Of a stretch of 64,000 nt of DNA, positions 45,943 to 53,857 are shown one piece after another; position 1 is the stretch's first letter; every line of letters starts with the position of its first letter. This stretch comes from Undibacterium sp. YM2 (GTDB lineage: Bacteria; Pseudomonadota; Gammaproteobacteria; Burkholderiales; Burkholderiaceae_D). Where the stretch lies: the NCBI RefSeq assembly GCF_009937975.1, contig NZ_AP018441.1:930001-994000 (forward strand), written 5' to 3'. The translations under genes were made by a program, and so were the position numbers. The notes below the pieces were generated by a model that ran no database searches, was not told the origin of the DNA, and saw only the letters and a list, made by a program, of their open reading frames with translations.

Positions 45943-46278
45943 CTAAGATGATTTGCCAGAGTTACTGACATCTGCACGCACGCGTTGCAGTATATTGGCA
46001 ACACCGCGCCAGGTTTCCCAGCCCAGTATCGCTGACCTGGCAAAAGAAAATATACGCCTGGGTTTGAATATCAGTACGGCTGCAACAGCCAGACCGCCGA
46101 GCAGCGGGCGCTGGCGGACGATTTGACCAGCTTTGCCAAGCAAGCCTGTGGCTACTCCTGCCATTCCCATGGATTCTTTTAATTCCTGGCAATGCATAGT
46201 CATCAGGCTACGTTCTGCCTGTATCTTCAATAATAAAGCCTGACGCCGTAAGGCCAGTCTTTCCTGACGCTTGCCCAT
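45943..46278 (-). CDS. YqjK-like protein
   Basis: The 111-residue protein is basic and helical at the N-terminus (KRQERLALRRQALLLKIQAE). One hydrophobic segment is near 58-72 (RPLLGGLAVAAVLIFKPRR). It fits the YqjK-like family by its place as the third gene after yqjD- and yqjE-like genes, four bases from the second. Function unknown. Confidence 0.72.
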   Translation of the reverse strand: MGKRQERLALRRQALLLKIQAERSLMTMHCQELKESMGMAGVATGLLGKAGQIVRQRPLLGGLAVAAVLIFKPRRIFSFARSAILGWETWRGVANILQRVRADVSNSGKSS

Positions 46279-46281
46279 GGT

Positions 46282-46671
46282 CTAGCCCTGATCCTTTTGA
46301 TTATCATTGCTACGATTGAAGACAGAAGCATCTTTTTTCAGTTCAGCCAGGCTATGGAATAACAAGCCGGGTTTGTCACGGAACTGTTTGCGCAAGTGTA
46401 AGGCGATTCCCACAGCCAGCAGACCAAATACGGTAATTAAAGCCAGCAATACCGTATAGCGATAAGTCGTATCCCAAAACACGGCTACCACGGTCAGTAT
46501 TGCCAGCATGATGGCAATGCAGGCAAAAAACAATGCGGTCAATGACCATATCAGGCTGGAAGAAAAATGCGCAAGCTCTTCTTCCAGCTCAACCGCAGCC
46601 AGTTCCAGGCGGGTACGAACCATACTGCTCAGTGTCGCAGCAAGTTGTCCCAGCGAATCGCTGATAGCCAT
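46282..46671 (-). CDS. YqjE-like phage-holin superfamily membrane protein
   Basis: The 129-residue protein begins with an amphipathic segment, LGQLAATLSSMVRTRLELAA. Two transmembrane helices follow (about 38-62, SLIWSLTALFFACIAIMLAI, and 70-90). It matches the holin superfamily III/YqjE family, which in E. coli lies between yqjD and yqjK. It is not expected to be a phage holin. No other phage gene is near. Confidence 0.82.
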   Translation of the reverse strand: MAISDSLGQLAATLSSMVRTRLELAAVELEEELAHFSSSLIWSLTALFFACIAIMLAILTVVAVFWDTTYRYTVLLALITVFGLLAVGIALHLRKQFRDKPGLLFHSLAELKKDASVFNRSNDNQKDQG

Positions 46672-46686
46672 TGATTTTTGCTGCGC

Positions 46687-46998
46687 TTATCTGCTACGGC
46701 CAATCAGCAAGCCAACCAGCAAGCCCACACCGGCTGCAATACCTGCAGATTGCCATGGGTTTTCCTTGACATAGACGTCAGTGGCTTTGGCGGCTTCTTT
46801 TGTGCGTGTGACGACGATATCTTCAATGCGCTCAACTTCTGCCTTGGCATTTCTCAGGGTTTTTTCAAATTTGGCCTTGGCAGACTTGAAGCCTTCGCTG
46901 CCTTGCTGCTCGGTATTTTTCAAGAGCTCTTCTGCATCGCGGATAACCAGATGCAAGTCATTCATCAATTGTTCTTTATGTTCATCTACTGTGCTCAT
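46687..46998 (-). CDS. DUF883 (YqjD/ElaB-like) membrane-anchored protein
   Basis: The 103-residue protein is mostly a charged coiled-coil helix (NDLHLVIRDAEELLKNTEQQ). It ends in a glycine-rich tail anchor, AGIAAGVGLLVGLLIGRSR. E. coli YqjD binds ribosomes at the inner membrane in stationary phase. That role is an extrapolation here. It leads the three-gene yqjD-yqjE-yqjK-like operon. Confidence 0.88.
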   Translation of the reverse strand: MSTVDEHKEQLMNDLHLVIRDAEELLKNTEQQGSEGFKSAKAKFEKTLRNAKAEVERIEDIVVTRTKEAAKATDVYVKENPWQSAGIAAGVGLLVGLLIGRSR

Positions 46999-47128
46999 GA
47001 TTCATCCCTTCAGGTTGGTGAAATAATTTACAGCTTATGCGGATTAAGTATGGCTACTTTGCGATATAACAAGACCACGCTTAAATCTGGTTCAAGGCAG
47101 CTAATTAAGAAATTGGCAATCTGTCAGC

Positions 47129-47995
47129 TTACTTTACTGCATAGTCAATGGCAATACCAGCAAAGATTGCTGCACCCAGCCAGTTATTATTGATAAAAGC
47201 CGCAAAGCAGGCCATGCGTTCACGCTCACGTATGAGGGTGTAGTGGTAGAGCGAAAATCCTACGGCGACTCCCATGCCAGCCAGGAACCAGGTACGCAGG
47301 CCAAATTGCCAGCCTGTCAGCGCTATCAGCACGAAGCTGAGGGCATAACATAGCATGACGGCAAACACATCATAGCTGCCAAAGGTGATGGCAGAAGTCT
47401 TGATGCCTATCTTCAAGTCGTCATCCCTGTCTACCATCGCATATTCGGTGTCATAGGCAACCGCCCAGAATACATTTGCCAGTAGCAAAATCCAGGCTGC
47501 CATAGGCACGGTATTTTGCACAGCAGCAAAAGCCATGGGTATGCCAAAGCCAAAGGCTATGCCCAGATAAGCCTGAGGAATGGCAAAGAAGCGCTTGAAA
47601 TACGGGTAGCTGCCCGCCACGACGACCGCCACGACAGACAACTGTTTGGTCAGTGTATTCAGGGGCAGGATCAGGCAAAAAGAAATCAGCGCCAGCACTA
47701 CGGCAACGCCGACGGCTTCTTTGCCAGATATCTTGCCACTGGTAAGTGGCCGCTCTGCCGTGCGTTTGACATGGAGGTCAAAGTCGCGGTCTGCATAATC
47801 ATTGATTGCGCAGCCAGCAGAGCGCATCAAAGCCGTGCCCAGGCTGAAAATCACGACCAGTTGCCAGTCGGGCTTGCCATCCGATGCTATCCACAGCGCC
47901 GCCAGCGTAGGCCAGAGTAATAAGAGTATGCCTATGGGTTTGTGCAGCCTGACCAGTTTGATATACCAGCCCAGGCGAGTCAGCAAGAAATTCAT
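47129..47995 (-). CDS. ubiA: 4-hydroxybenzoate octaprenyltransferase
   Basis: This 288-residue integral membrane enzyme attaches the polyprenyl tail to 4-hydroxybenzoate in ubiquinone synthesis. The two Asp-rich prenyl-diphosphate motifs are [12 protein letters not shown] near residue 66 and [16 protein letters not shown] near 190. About eight helices are predicted. It is divergent from ugpB, with 195 bases between. Confidence 0.95.
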   Translation of the reverse strand: MNFLLTRLGWYIKLVRLHKPIGILLLLWPTLAALWIASDGKPDWQLVVIFSLGTALMRSAGCAINDYADRDFDLHVKRTAERPLTSGKISGKEAVGVAVVLALISFCLILPLNTLTKQLSVVAVVVAGSYPYFKRFFAIPQAYLGIAFGFGIPMAFAAVQNTVPMAAWILLLANVFWAVAYDTEYAMVDRDDDLKIGIKTSAITFGSYDVFAVMLCYALSFVLIALTGWQFGLRTWFLAGMGVAVGFSLYHYTLIRERERMACFAAFINNNWLGAAIFAGIAIDYAVK

Positions 47996-48114
47996 GATTC
48001 AGCTTTGTTGTTGCGCATGGCAGAATTATAAGTGTTATCTATACACGGAGTGGTGCAGAGTGATATCTTAACGATTTGCCACATTCAGAGCTTGCCTGAA
48101 AGCCTGAGTACATC

Positions 48115-48132
48115 ATGTCATTTGCACGTCAT
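48115..48132 (+). promoter_or_regulatory. Pho-box-like site upstream of ugpB
   Basis: ATGTCAT (48115-48121), four bases, and ACGTCAT (48126-48132) reproduce the 11-base period of a PhoB box (two CTGTCAT repeats), matching 11 of 14 repeat positions. A CATAAT at 48151-48156 could be the -10. ugp genes belong to the Pho regulon in E. coli, which supports the reading. Confidence 0.55.
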
Positions 48133-48190
48133 GATATTGCAGCAAATTTACATAATTACTATAAATTACTATAGGTTTTCCGGGACTAAT

Positions 48191-49504
48191 ATGAAACTGC
48201 AAACCAAGCTGGCCTGGGCCAGTGCTGCTGTATTGATGAGCCTGGCTGGCTCTGCCCACGCGGTGACTGAAATAAGCTGGTGGCATTCCATGACAGGGGC
48301 ACTGGGTGACCGCGTCACCGCGCTGGCTGAGCAATTCAATAAAAGCCAGAATGAATACAAGGTCACGGCTGTCTACAAAGGCAGTTACGACGAAGCCCTG
48401 GCCGCAGGTATTGCGGCCTTCCGTGCCGGTAATGCGCCGCATATCCTGCAAGTGTTTGAAGTCGGCACGGCGACCATGATGTATGCCAAGGGCGCAGTCA
48501 AGCCAGTATCTGAAGTCATGAAGGTCGCAGGCGAGAAATTTGATACCTCTGGCTATGTGCCTGCCGTAGCGGGTTACTACACCTCACCCAAGGGGGAAAT
48601 GCTGTCCTTTCCTTTCAATAGTTCAACCACGGTGTTTTACTATAACAAGGACATGTTCGCCAAAGCAGGCATGGACCCCAACAAGGCGCCATCAACATGG
48701 CAAGAAGTCGTTGCTGCTGCTGCCCGCCTCAAAGCCAGCGGCGAAAAATGTGCCTACACCACAGGCTGGCAAACCTGGGTGCACCTGGAAAGTTTTTCAG
48801 CATGGCATAATGTCGAGTTCGCCTCCAAGGGCAACGGCTTTGGCGGTCTTGATGCGCGTCTGACCTTTAATAGCCCCCTGCATGTACGCCATATAGAAAA
48901 CCTGGAAAACTGGGCCAAGCAAGGTTACTTCACCTATGCCGGTCGCAAAAATGAGCCGGAAGCGAAATTCTATTCCGGTGAATGCGGCATGCTGACGTCG
49001 TCAAGCTCTGCTTATGGCAATGTCGCCAAGAATGCCAAGTTCAAATTTGCCGTTGCCCCATTGCCCTATTATTCTGACGTCAAAGGCGCGCCGCAAAACA
49101 CCATTATAGGTGGTGCTTCGCTATGGAGCATGAATGGCAAGAAGCCCGAAGAATACAAGGGTGTCGCCAAGTTTTACAAATTCCTCTCGCAACCGGAAGT
49201 ACAGGCCAAATGGCATCAGGAAACCGGCTACTTGCCGATCACCAACGCCGCTTATGAGATGACCAAGAAGTCTGGCTTCTATGAAAAAACACCGGGCCCG
49301 GGCGTCGCCGTTCAACAGATGATCGTCAAGACCACAGACAAATCCCGTGGCATACGCCTGGGCAGTTTTGTCCAGATACGCACCATTATGGATGAAGAGC
49401 TGGAGGCTGTCTGGAGCGGCAAAAAATCCGCCAAGGCCGCACTGGATAATGCTGTTTTGCGTGGCAACGAATTGCTGGATCGTTTCGAAAAAGCGAATAA
49501 GTAA
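48191..49504 (+). CDS. ugpB: sn-Glycerol-3-phosphate ABC transporter substrate-binding protein UgpB
   Basis: The 437-residue periplasmic protein captures glycerol-3-phosphate and glycerophosphodiesters. A signal peptide ends near SAHA. VTEISWWHSMTGALGDRVTA, then KVTAVYKGSYDEALAAGIAA and HILQVFEVGTATMMYAKGAV match UgpB closely. The upstream extension of the frame has no family support, so the ATG at 48191 is chosen. It is followed by a 225-base palindrome-rich gap, which could let the binding protein be made in excess over the permease. Confidence 0.93.
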   Translation: MKLQTKLAWASAAVLMSLAGSAHAVTEISWWHSMTGALGDRVTALAEQFNKSQNEYKVTAVYKGSYDEALAAGIAAFRAGNAPHILQVFEVGTATMMYAKGAVKPVSEVMKVAGEKFDTSGYVPAVAGYYTSPKGEMLSFPFNSSTTVFYYNKDMFAKAGMDPNKAPSTWQEVVAAAARLKASGEKCAYTTGWQTWVHLESFSAWHNVEFASKGNGFGGLDARLTFNSPLHVRHIENLENWAKQGYFTYAGRKNEPEAKFYSGECGMLTSSSSAYGNVAKNAKFKFAVAPLPYYSDVKGAPQNTIIGGASLWSMNGKKPEEYKGVAKFYKFLSQPEVQAKWHQETGYLPITNAAYEMTKKSGFYEKTPGPGVAVQQMIVKTTDKSRGIRLGSFVQIRTIMDEELEAVWSGKKSAKAALDNAVLRGNELLDRFEKANK

Positions 49505-49539
49505 AGTCAAGATCAAGACCTCTCAAAACAGAGGAGGGA

Positions 49540-49561
49540 AGCCGCTCTTGCAAGAGCGGCT
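49540..49561. repeat. 22-bp palindrome in the ugpB-ugpA gap
   Basis: AGCCGCTCTTG is followed at once by its exact reverse complement CAAGAGCGGCT. As RNA it forms a strong hairpin 36 bases after the ugpB stop. There is no T-run, so it would stabilise the message rather than end it. Confidence 0.88.
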
Positions 49562-49572
49562 CGTTACGCAGG

Positions 49573-49590
49573 CATGTGGCATGCCACATG
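49573..49590. repeat. 18-bp palindrome in the ugpB-ugpA gap
   Basis: CATGTGGCA is followed directly by TGCCACATG, a perfect palindrome only 11 bases after the first one. Confidence 0.85.
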
Positions 49591-49602
49591 AAACCCCTGC
49601 TG

Positions 49603-49693
49603 CACCACAGAGAAAACCAGAAGAAAAGCAAAGCGAGCAAAGAAGCGCATTGTCTTTGTTTTTCCTCTGTGCTCCCTCTGTGCCTCTGTGGTG
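49603..49693. repeat. Inverted-repeat-bounded element with CTCTGTG repeats
   Basis: CACCACAGAG (49603-49612) and CTCTGTGGTG (49684-49693) are perfect inverted repeats bounding 91 bases. The right half has three CTCTGTG copies in 30 bases. Very similar CTCTGTG/CACAGAG strings recur between genes in many bacterial genomes, so it may be a REP- or MITE-like unit. There is no coding capacity. Confidence 0.6.
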
Positions 49694-49729
49694 AGCTTTT
49701 CGGTTTTAAAGTTATTCAATGAGGTTTTT

Positions 49730-50610
49730 TTGGAAAAGCGTGCGCGGTTTCGTTCGGCCTGGTTGCCTTATCTGTTGCTCTTGCCGCAGCTATTGGTGAC
49801 AGTGCTGTTTTTTTCTGGCCTGCAGTGCAGGCCCTGTATCAATCCGTCCTGTTGCAGGACGCCTTTGGCATATCTACCCAGTTTGTCTGGTTTGATAATT
49901 TCAAGACCCTGTTTGCTGATGAAACTTATCTGGCGGCATTCAAGACCACGGCACTGTTTTCCAGCCTGGTGGCTTTGCTGGGGCTGAGCCTGTCTTTGCT
50001 GATGGCGGTATTTGCTGACAGGGTAGTCCGTGGCAGCTCCATCTACAAGACCATGCTGATCTGGCCGTATGCAGTGTCGCCTGTGGTAGTGGGCGTGTTG
50101 TGGATGTTCTTGCTCAATCCTACGCTCGGTATCGTTGCCCATGCTCTGCGCCATGTTGGCATTGAATGGAATAATCTCTTGAATGGCCGCCACGCCATGA
50201 TATTGATTGTCCTGGCTGCGGTCTGGAAGCAGATCAGCTATAACTTTTTATTCTTCCTCGCGGGTTTGCAATCCATACCCAAGTCGCTGATAGAAGCGGC
50301 AGCGATAGATGGTGCCGGGCCGTGGAAACGCTTCTTTACCATTGTTTTCCCGCTGTTGACGCCGACTACTTTTTTCTTGCTGGTGGTGAATATCGTCTAT
50401 GCCTTCTTTGATACCTTCGCGATAGTCGAAGCAACAACCCAGGGCGGCCCTGGCAAGGATACCGAGATCCTGGTTTTCAAAGTTTTCAATGATGGTTTCA
50501 AGGGGGGCGATCTTGGCAGTGCCGCTGCGCAGTCCGTCATATTGATGACGATCGTCATTGTCCTGACTGTGCTGCAGTTCAAATACATAGAAAAGAAAGT
50601 GCAGTATTAA
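49730..50610 (+). pseudogene. ugpA: sn-Glycerol-3-phosphate ABC permease UgpA, split by a one-base deletion
   Basis: UgpA is the first membrane subunit of the importer. The N-terminus [21 protein letters not shown] is in one frame from a TTG start with GAGG five bases ahead. At 49808-49814 a run of seven T should be eight. With one T added the protein reads on as [21 protein letters not shown] in the second frame, giving 293 residues, near the E. coli 295. The rest is intact, including the [14 protein letters not shown] coupling loop. Sequencing error is the simplest cause. Slippage or a true frameshift are alternatives. Confidence 0.88.
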
Positions 50611-50612
50611 GC

Positions 50613-51464
50613 ATGATAGAGCGTCGGCCTTTTCTGGGCATGTTCAGCCACTTTATCCTGATACTTGGTGTCAGCCTGGTGGCATTTCCCATCTATGTCG
50701 CTTTTGTTGCCGCTACCCAGACGGCAGAACAATCAGCAATGGCACCTATGTCCCTGATCCCGGGTGATCAGCTCTGGGTCAACCTGCAGGCAGTGCTGGG
50801 CAGTGGTACATCGGGTAACGTCGCTACCAACCCGGTAGGGCGCATGATGTGGGTCAGCCTGGTGTCTGCACTGATGATCGCGATCGGTAAGATTTCGATT
50901 TCCATGTTGTCTGCCTTTGCGCTGGTGTATTTTCGCTTTCCTGGCCGCACACTGTTTTTCTGGATGATTTTTGTGACTCTGATGCTGCCTGTCGAAGTGC
51001 GTATCAGCCCGACTTATAAAGTGGTATCTGACTTGTCCATGCTCAACAGCTACGCCGGGTTGACGGTGCCACTGATCGCCTCGGCGACTGCGACCTTTCT
51101 ATTCAGGCAGTTTTTTTTGACAGTTCCAGATGAACTGGCAGAAGCCGCCCGCATAGACGGTGCAGGCCCCTTGCGCTTCTTCAAGGACATACTGTGGCCG
51201 CTGTCGCGCACCAATGTGATTGCCCTGTTTGTCATCATGTTCATCTATGGCTGGAACCAATACTTGTGGCCTTTGCTGGTCTCAACAGAGCAGAATATGT
51301 ACCCGATAGGTGTGGGCATCAAGCGCATGATTGCTGGCGGTGATGCCGCAGTCGAATGGAATATGGTGATGGCGACCCTGCTGCTGGCGATGCTGCCACC
51401 TGGGCTGGTGGTGGTCGTCATGCAGAAGTGGTTTGTTAAGGGTTTAGTGGATTCAGAAAAATAA
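50613..51464 (+). CDS. ugpE: sn-Glycerol-3-phosphate ABC transporter permease UgpE
   Basis: The 283-residue second permease subunit has six predicted helices and the EAA loop [20 protein letters not shown] that contacts the ATPase. It starts [20 protein letters not shown], and the family-typical [19 protein letters not shown] follows near residue 32. It begins three bases after ugpA, so the genes are coupled. Confidence 0.94.
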   Translation: MIERRPFLGMFSHFILILGVSLVAFPIYVAFVAATQTAEQSAMAPMSLIPGDQLWVNLQAVLGSGTSGNVATNPVGRMMWVSLVSALMIAIGKISISMLSAFALVYFRFPGRTLFFWMIFVTLMLPVEVRISPTYKVVSDLSMLNSYAGLTVPLIASATATFLFRQFFLTVPDELAEAARIDGAGPLRFFKDILWPLSRTNVIALFVIMFIYGWNQYLWPLLVSTEQNMYPIGVGIKRMIAGGDAAVEWNMVMATLLLAMLPPGLVVVVMQKWFVKGLVDSEK

Positions 51465-51477
51465 ATAAAAATAACTT

Positions 51478-52554
51478 ATGGCACAACTACATTTTAAAAA
51501 CGTCACCAAAACTTACGGCAAGGGCGATAAGGCCGTTGCTGTCATCCATGGTATTTCCATGGATATCAATCATGGTGAATTCATTGTCATGGTGGGCCCT
51601 TCTGGCTGCGGTAAATCGACGCTGTTGCGCATGGTCGCAGGGCTGGAAGAAATTACTTCTGGCGATATCGTCATTGGCGACAGGGTGGTCAATAATCTGG
51701 AACCCAAGGACAGGGATATCGCCATGGTGTTCCAGAACTATGCGCTGTACCCGCACATGAGCGTGTATCAGAACATGGCCTATGGTTTGAAGATACGCGG
51801 CTTTTCCAAAGCCGATATTGAAACCAGTGTACAAAAAGCGGCGCAGATACTGGAGCTGGGGGCATTACTGGACAGGACTCCGCGCCAACTCTCTGGCGGC
51901 CAGCGCCAGCGCGTAGCCATGGGCCGCGCCATCGTCCGTGAACCGGCAGTTTTTTTATTTGATGAACCGTTGTCAAACCTGGATGCCAAACTGCGGGTGC
52001 AGATGCGCCTGGAAATCCAGCGCCTGCACAAGGCACTGGGCACCACCAGTCTGTATGTCACGCATGACCAGGTCGAGGCCATGACCCTGGGCCAGCGCAT
52101 GATAGTCATGAATGGTGGCGTGGCCGAACAGATAGGTACGCCGGCAGAAGTGTATGCGACACCGGCCACGACTTTCGTCGCCAGTTTCATCGGTTCACCA
52201 CCAATGAATCTCTTGCGTGGCAAACTGACTGAGAGCGGCAGGCAGATGCAGATAGGCCAGACGCTGGTGTCACTGCCGCTGGTACAGAGCGAAGCAGAGC
52301 GCGTCGCCAACCGTGAGCTGGTACTGGGTGTGCGTCCAGAACATTTGTTCGTAGGCATGCCTGGCCTGCCACTGGAAGTACAACTGGTAGAGTCGCTGGG
52401 GGCAGATTTGCTGGTGCATGGTCTTTGCGGTGGTGAACCCGTGGTCATACGTACGCCTGCGGGCACGGTAGTAGAGGCAGGTCAGCGTACGACAGCAGGT
52501 TTTGCTGCAGATGTCGTGCACTGGTTTGATCCTGTTACCACCAAACGCATTTGA
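51478..52554 (+). CDS. ugpC: sn-Glycerol-3-phosphate ABC transporter ATP-binding protein UgpC
   Basis: The 358-residue MalK-type ATPase powers the importer. Walker A is [17 protein letters not shown], the signature is [16 protein letters not shown] and Walker B is [19 protein letters not shown]-terminal regulatory OB domain follows (about 235-358). It is the last gene of ugpBAEC. No ugpQ follows. Confidence 0.95.
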   Translation: MAQLHFKNVTKTYGKGDKAVAVIHGISMDINHGEFIVMVGPSGCGKSTLLRMVAGLEEITSGDIVIGDRVVNNLEPKDRDIAMVFQNYALYPHMSVYQNMAYGLKIRGFSKADIETSVQKAAQILELGALLDRTPRQLSGGQRQRVAMGRAIVREPAVFLFDEPLSNLDAKLRVQMRLEIQRLHKALGTTSLYVTHDQVEAMTLGQRMIVMNGGVAEQIGTPAEVYATPATTFVASFIGSPPMNLLRGKLTESGRQMQIGQTLVSLPLVQSEAERVANRELVLGVRPEHLFVGMPGLPLEVQLVESLGADLLVHGLCGGEPVVIRTPAGTVVEAGQRTTAGFAADVVHWFDPVTTKRI

Positions 52555-52599
52555 GCGTTTGAAACAGGGAGCAAACCAATTTCAGGATCAGGCAGTCGA

Positions 52600-52818
52600 T
52601 CAGACAATCAGCGCCGCTTTGCGCTTTTGCTGTTGTTTTAAAAAATCTGAACGTACACTGGCGCGGCTGGGTGCGCTATTGAGCCCATTGGCTTTGCTGA
52701 TGGCTGGCGTTTGCTGTTCGCTTTTTTGCCCGCAAATATAACCCAGCCCAAACACCGCGAACGTTAGCAGCGTGGCTATTGCATACCTGCGTATGGTTTC
52801 ACGTCTGCTGCTGTTCAT
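52600..52818 (-). CDS. Small single-pass membrane protein
   Basis: The 72-residue protein has a basic N-terminus (NSSRRETIRRY), one transmembrane helix (about 12-28, AIATLLTFAVFGLGYICGQ) and a soluble basic tail ending LKQQQKRKAALIV. The frame could start 35 codons earlier, but the ATG at 52818 has GGAAG ten bases before it. It is convergent with ugpC and divergent from the XRE gene. I recognise no family, and its reality rests on the helix and the open frame. Confidence 0.5.
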   Translation of the reverse strand: MNSSRRETIRRYAIATLLTFAVFGLGYICGQKSEQQTPAISKANGLNSAPSRASVRSDFLKQQQKRKAALIV

Positions 52819-53059
52819 ACTGGCATCACTTCCTGTTTGCATTCCTGACCCCTTTGGACTGAAGCTTGAATATTTGCATGGGCAGCGAATTTCAATCTTG
52901 AGACGCTTGCTATTGAACTTCATGCCGCTTTTGCAGGTCGAAGTGTCGCAATAATTAAAAAAACGTACCAGAAAATTGCAGGAAGAATAGTTAATTAATC
53001 TGTTTGGTACTGAATTGCGGTACTATTTGCGAAATTTTACATTTAGTCAGGAAGCCTTC

Positions 53060-53857
53060 ATGAGTTCTCCCGAATTGGTCTTGAAAGTCTTGCGCTCAGA
53101 ATTGCGGGCCGCAGGCGTGACTTACAAAATGCTGGCAGACCGTATAGGCATGAGTGAGTCCAGCATGAAGCGCATGTTCGGACAAAAGGACATGAGCCTG
53201 TCGCGCCTGGCAGAAATCTGCAAGGCCTCAGGCATCGCCATGGAAGATGTCTTGCGCCAGGCCGCCGATGTCACGCCGCATGCCGATACCCTGAGCCTGA
53301 CGCAAGAACAATCGTTGATGGCCGACCCCAAATTATTGCTGGTAGCGATTTGTTGCCTTGGGCATTGGACGCTGGAACAAATCATAGAAACCTATCATTT
53401 GTCAGAGGCTGAATGTGTCCTGCACCTGATCGCACTCGATAAACTTGAAGTCATAGAATTGCGGCCCCTTAACCGGTATCGCCTGAAAGTGTCGCCAGCT
53501 TTCCACTGGCGTCCTGACGGGCCAGTGCAACAGTATTTCCGCGATGTTGTCGTTGGTGATTATTTTGATGGCAGCTTTGCCGGACAGGGCGAGACCTTGC
53601 TCTTTGTACCAGCCCGTGTGTCATCGCATAGCGCGATGGAGATGGTGCAAAAGATACAGCAACTCGCTGCCGAGCTGGCACGTCTGCATCAGGACGACCG
53701 CCGCCTGAGACCAGAAGAGCGCGATGGCTTTACATTGCTGGTGGGCTTCCGTTCCTGGGAATTCTCTGCCTTTACGGCACTGCGCCGTCCTGAGACTGCA
53801 GCGCCAGTCAAAGGACTGACGCATCAGATTCACCAGATAGGCCCAAGGAAAAGATAA
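53060..53857 (+). CDS. XRE-type helix-turn-helix regulator with C-terminal sensor-like region
   Basis: The 265-residue protein begins with a Cro/CI-like domain, LRAAGVTYKMLADRIGMSES then SMKRMFGQKDMSLSRLAEIC. The remaining 190 residues are predicted alpha/beta with no recognised domain and include the PAFHWRPDGPVQQYFRDVVV block. CAGGAAG before the ATG at 53060 fixes the start. It converges with the patatin gene and overlaps it by 28 bases at the 3' ends. Its target is unknown. Confidence 0.85.
   Translation: MSSPELVLKVLRSELRAAGVTYKMLADRIGMSESSMKRMFGQKDMSLSRLAEICKASGIAMEDVLRQAADVTPHADTLSLTQEQSLMADPKLLLVAICCLGHWTLEQIIETYHLSEAECVLHLIALDKLEVIELRPLNRYRLKVSPAFHWRPDGPVQQYFRDVVVGDYFDGSFAGQGETLLFVPARVSSHSAMEMVQKIQQLAAELARLHQDDRRLRPEERDGFTLLVGFRSWEFSAFTALRRPETAAPVKGLTHQIHQIGPRKR

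Noticed and set aside
46282..46671. Phage holin indicating a prophage
   Set aside because: It belongs to the yqjDEK-like trio, and there are no other phage genes nearby.
49800..49830. Programmed -1 frameshift in ugpA
   Set aside because: The frame placement gives no good slippery heptamer, UgpA is not known to use recoding, and two other genes nearby have similar homopolymer losses.
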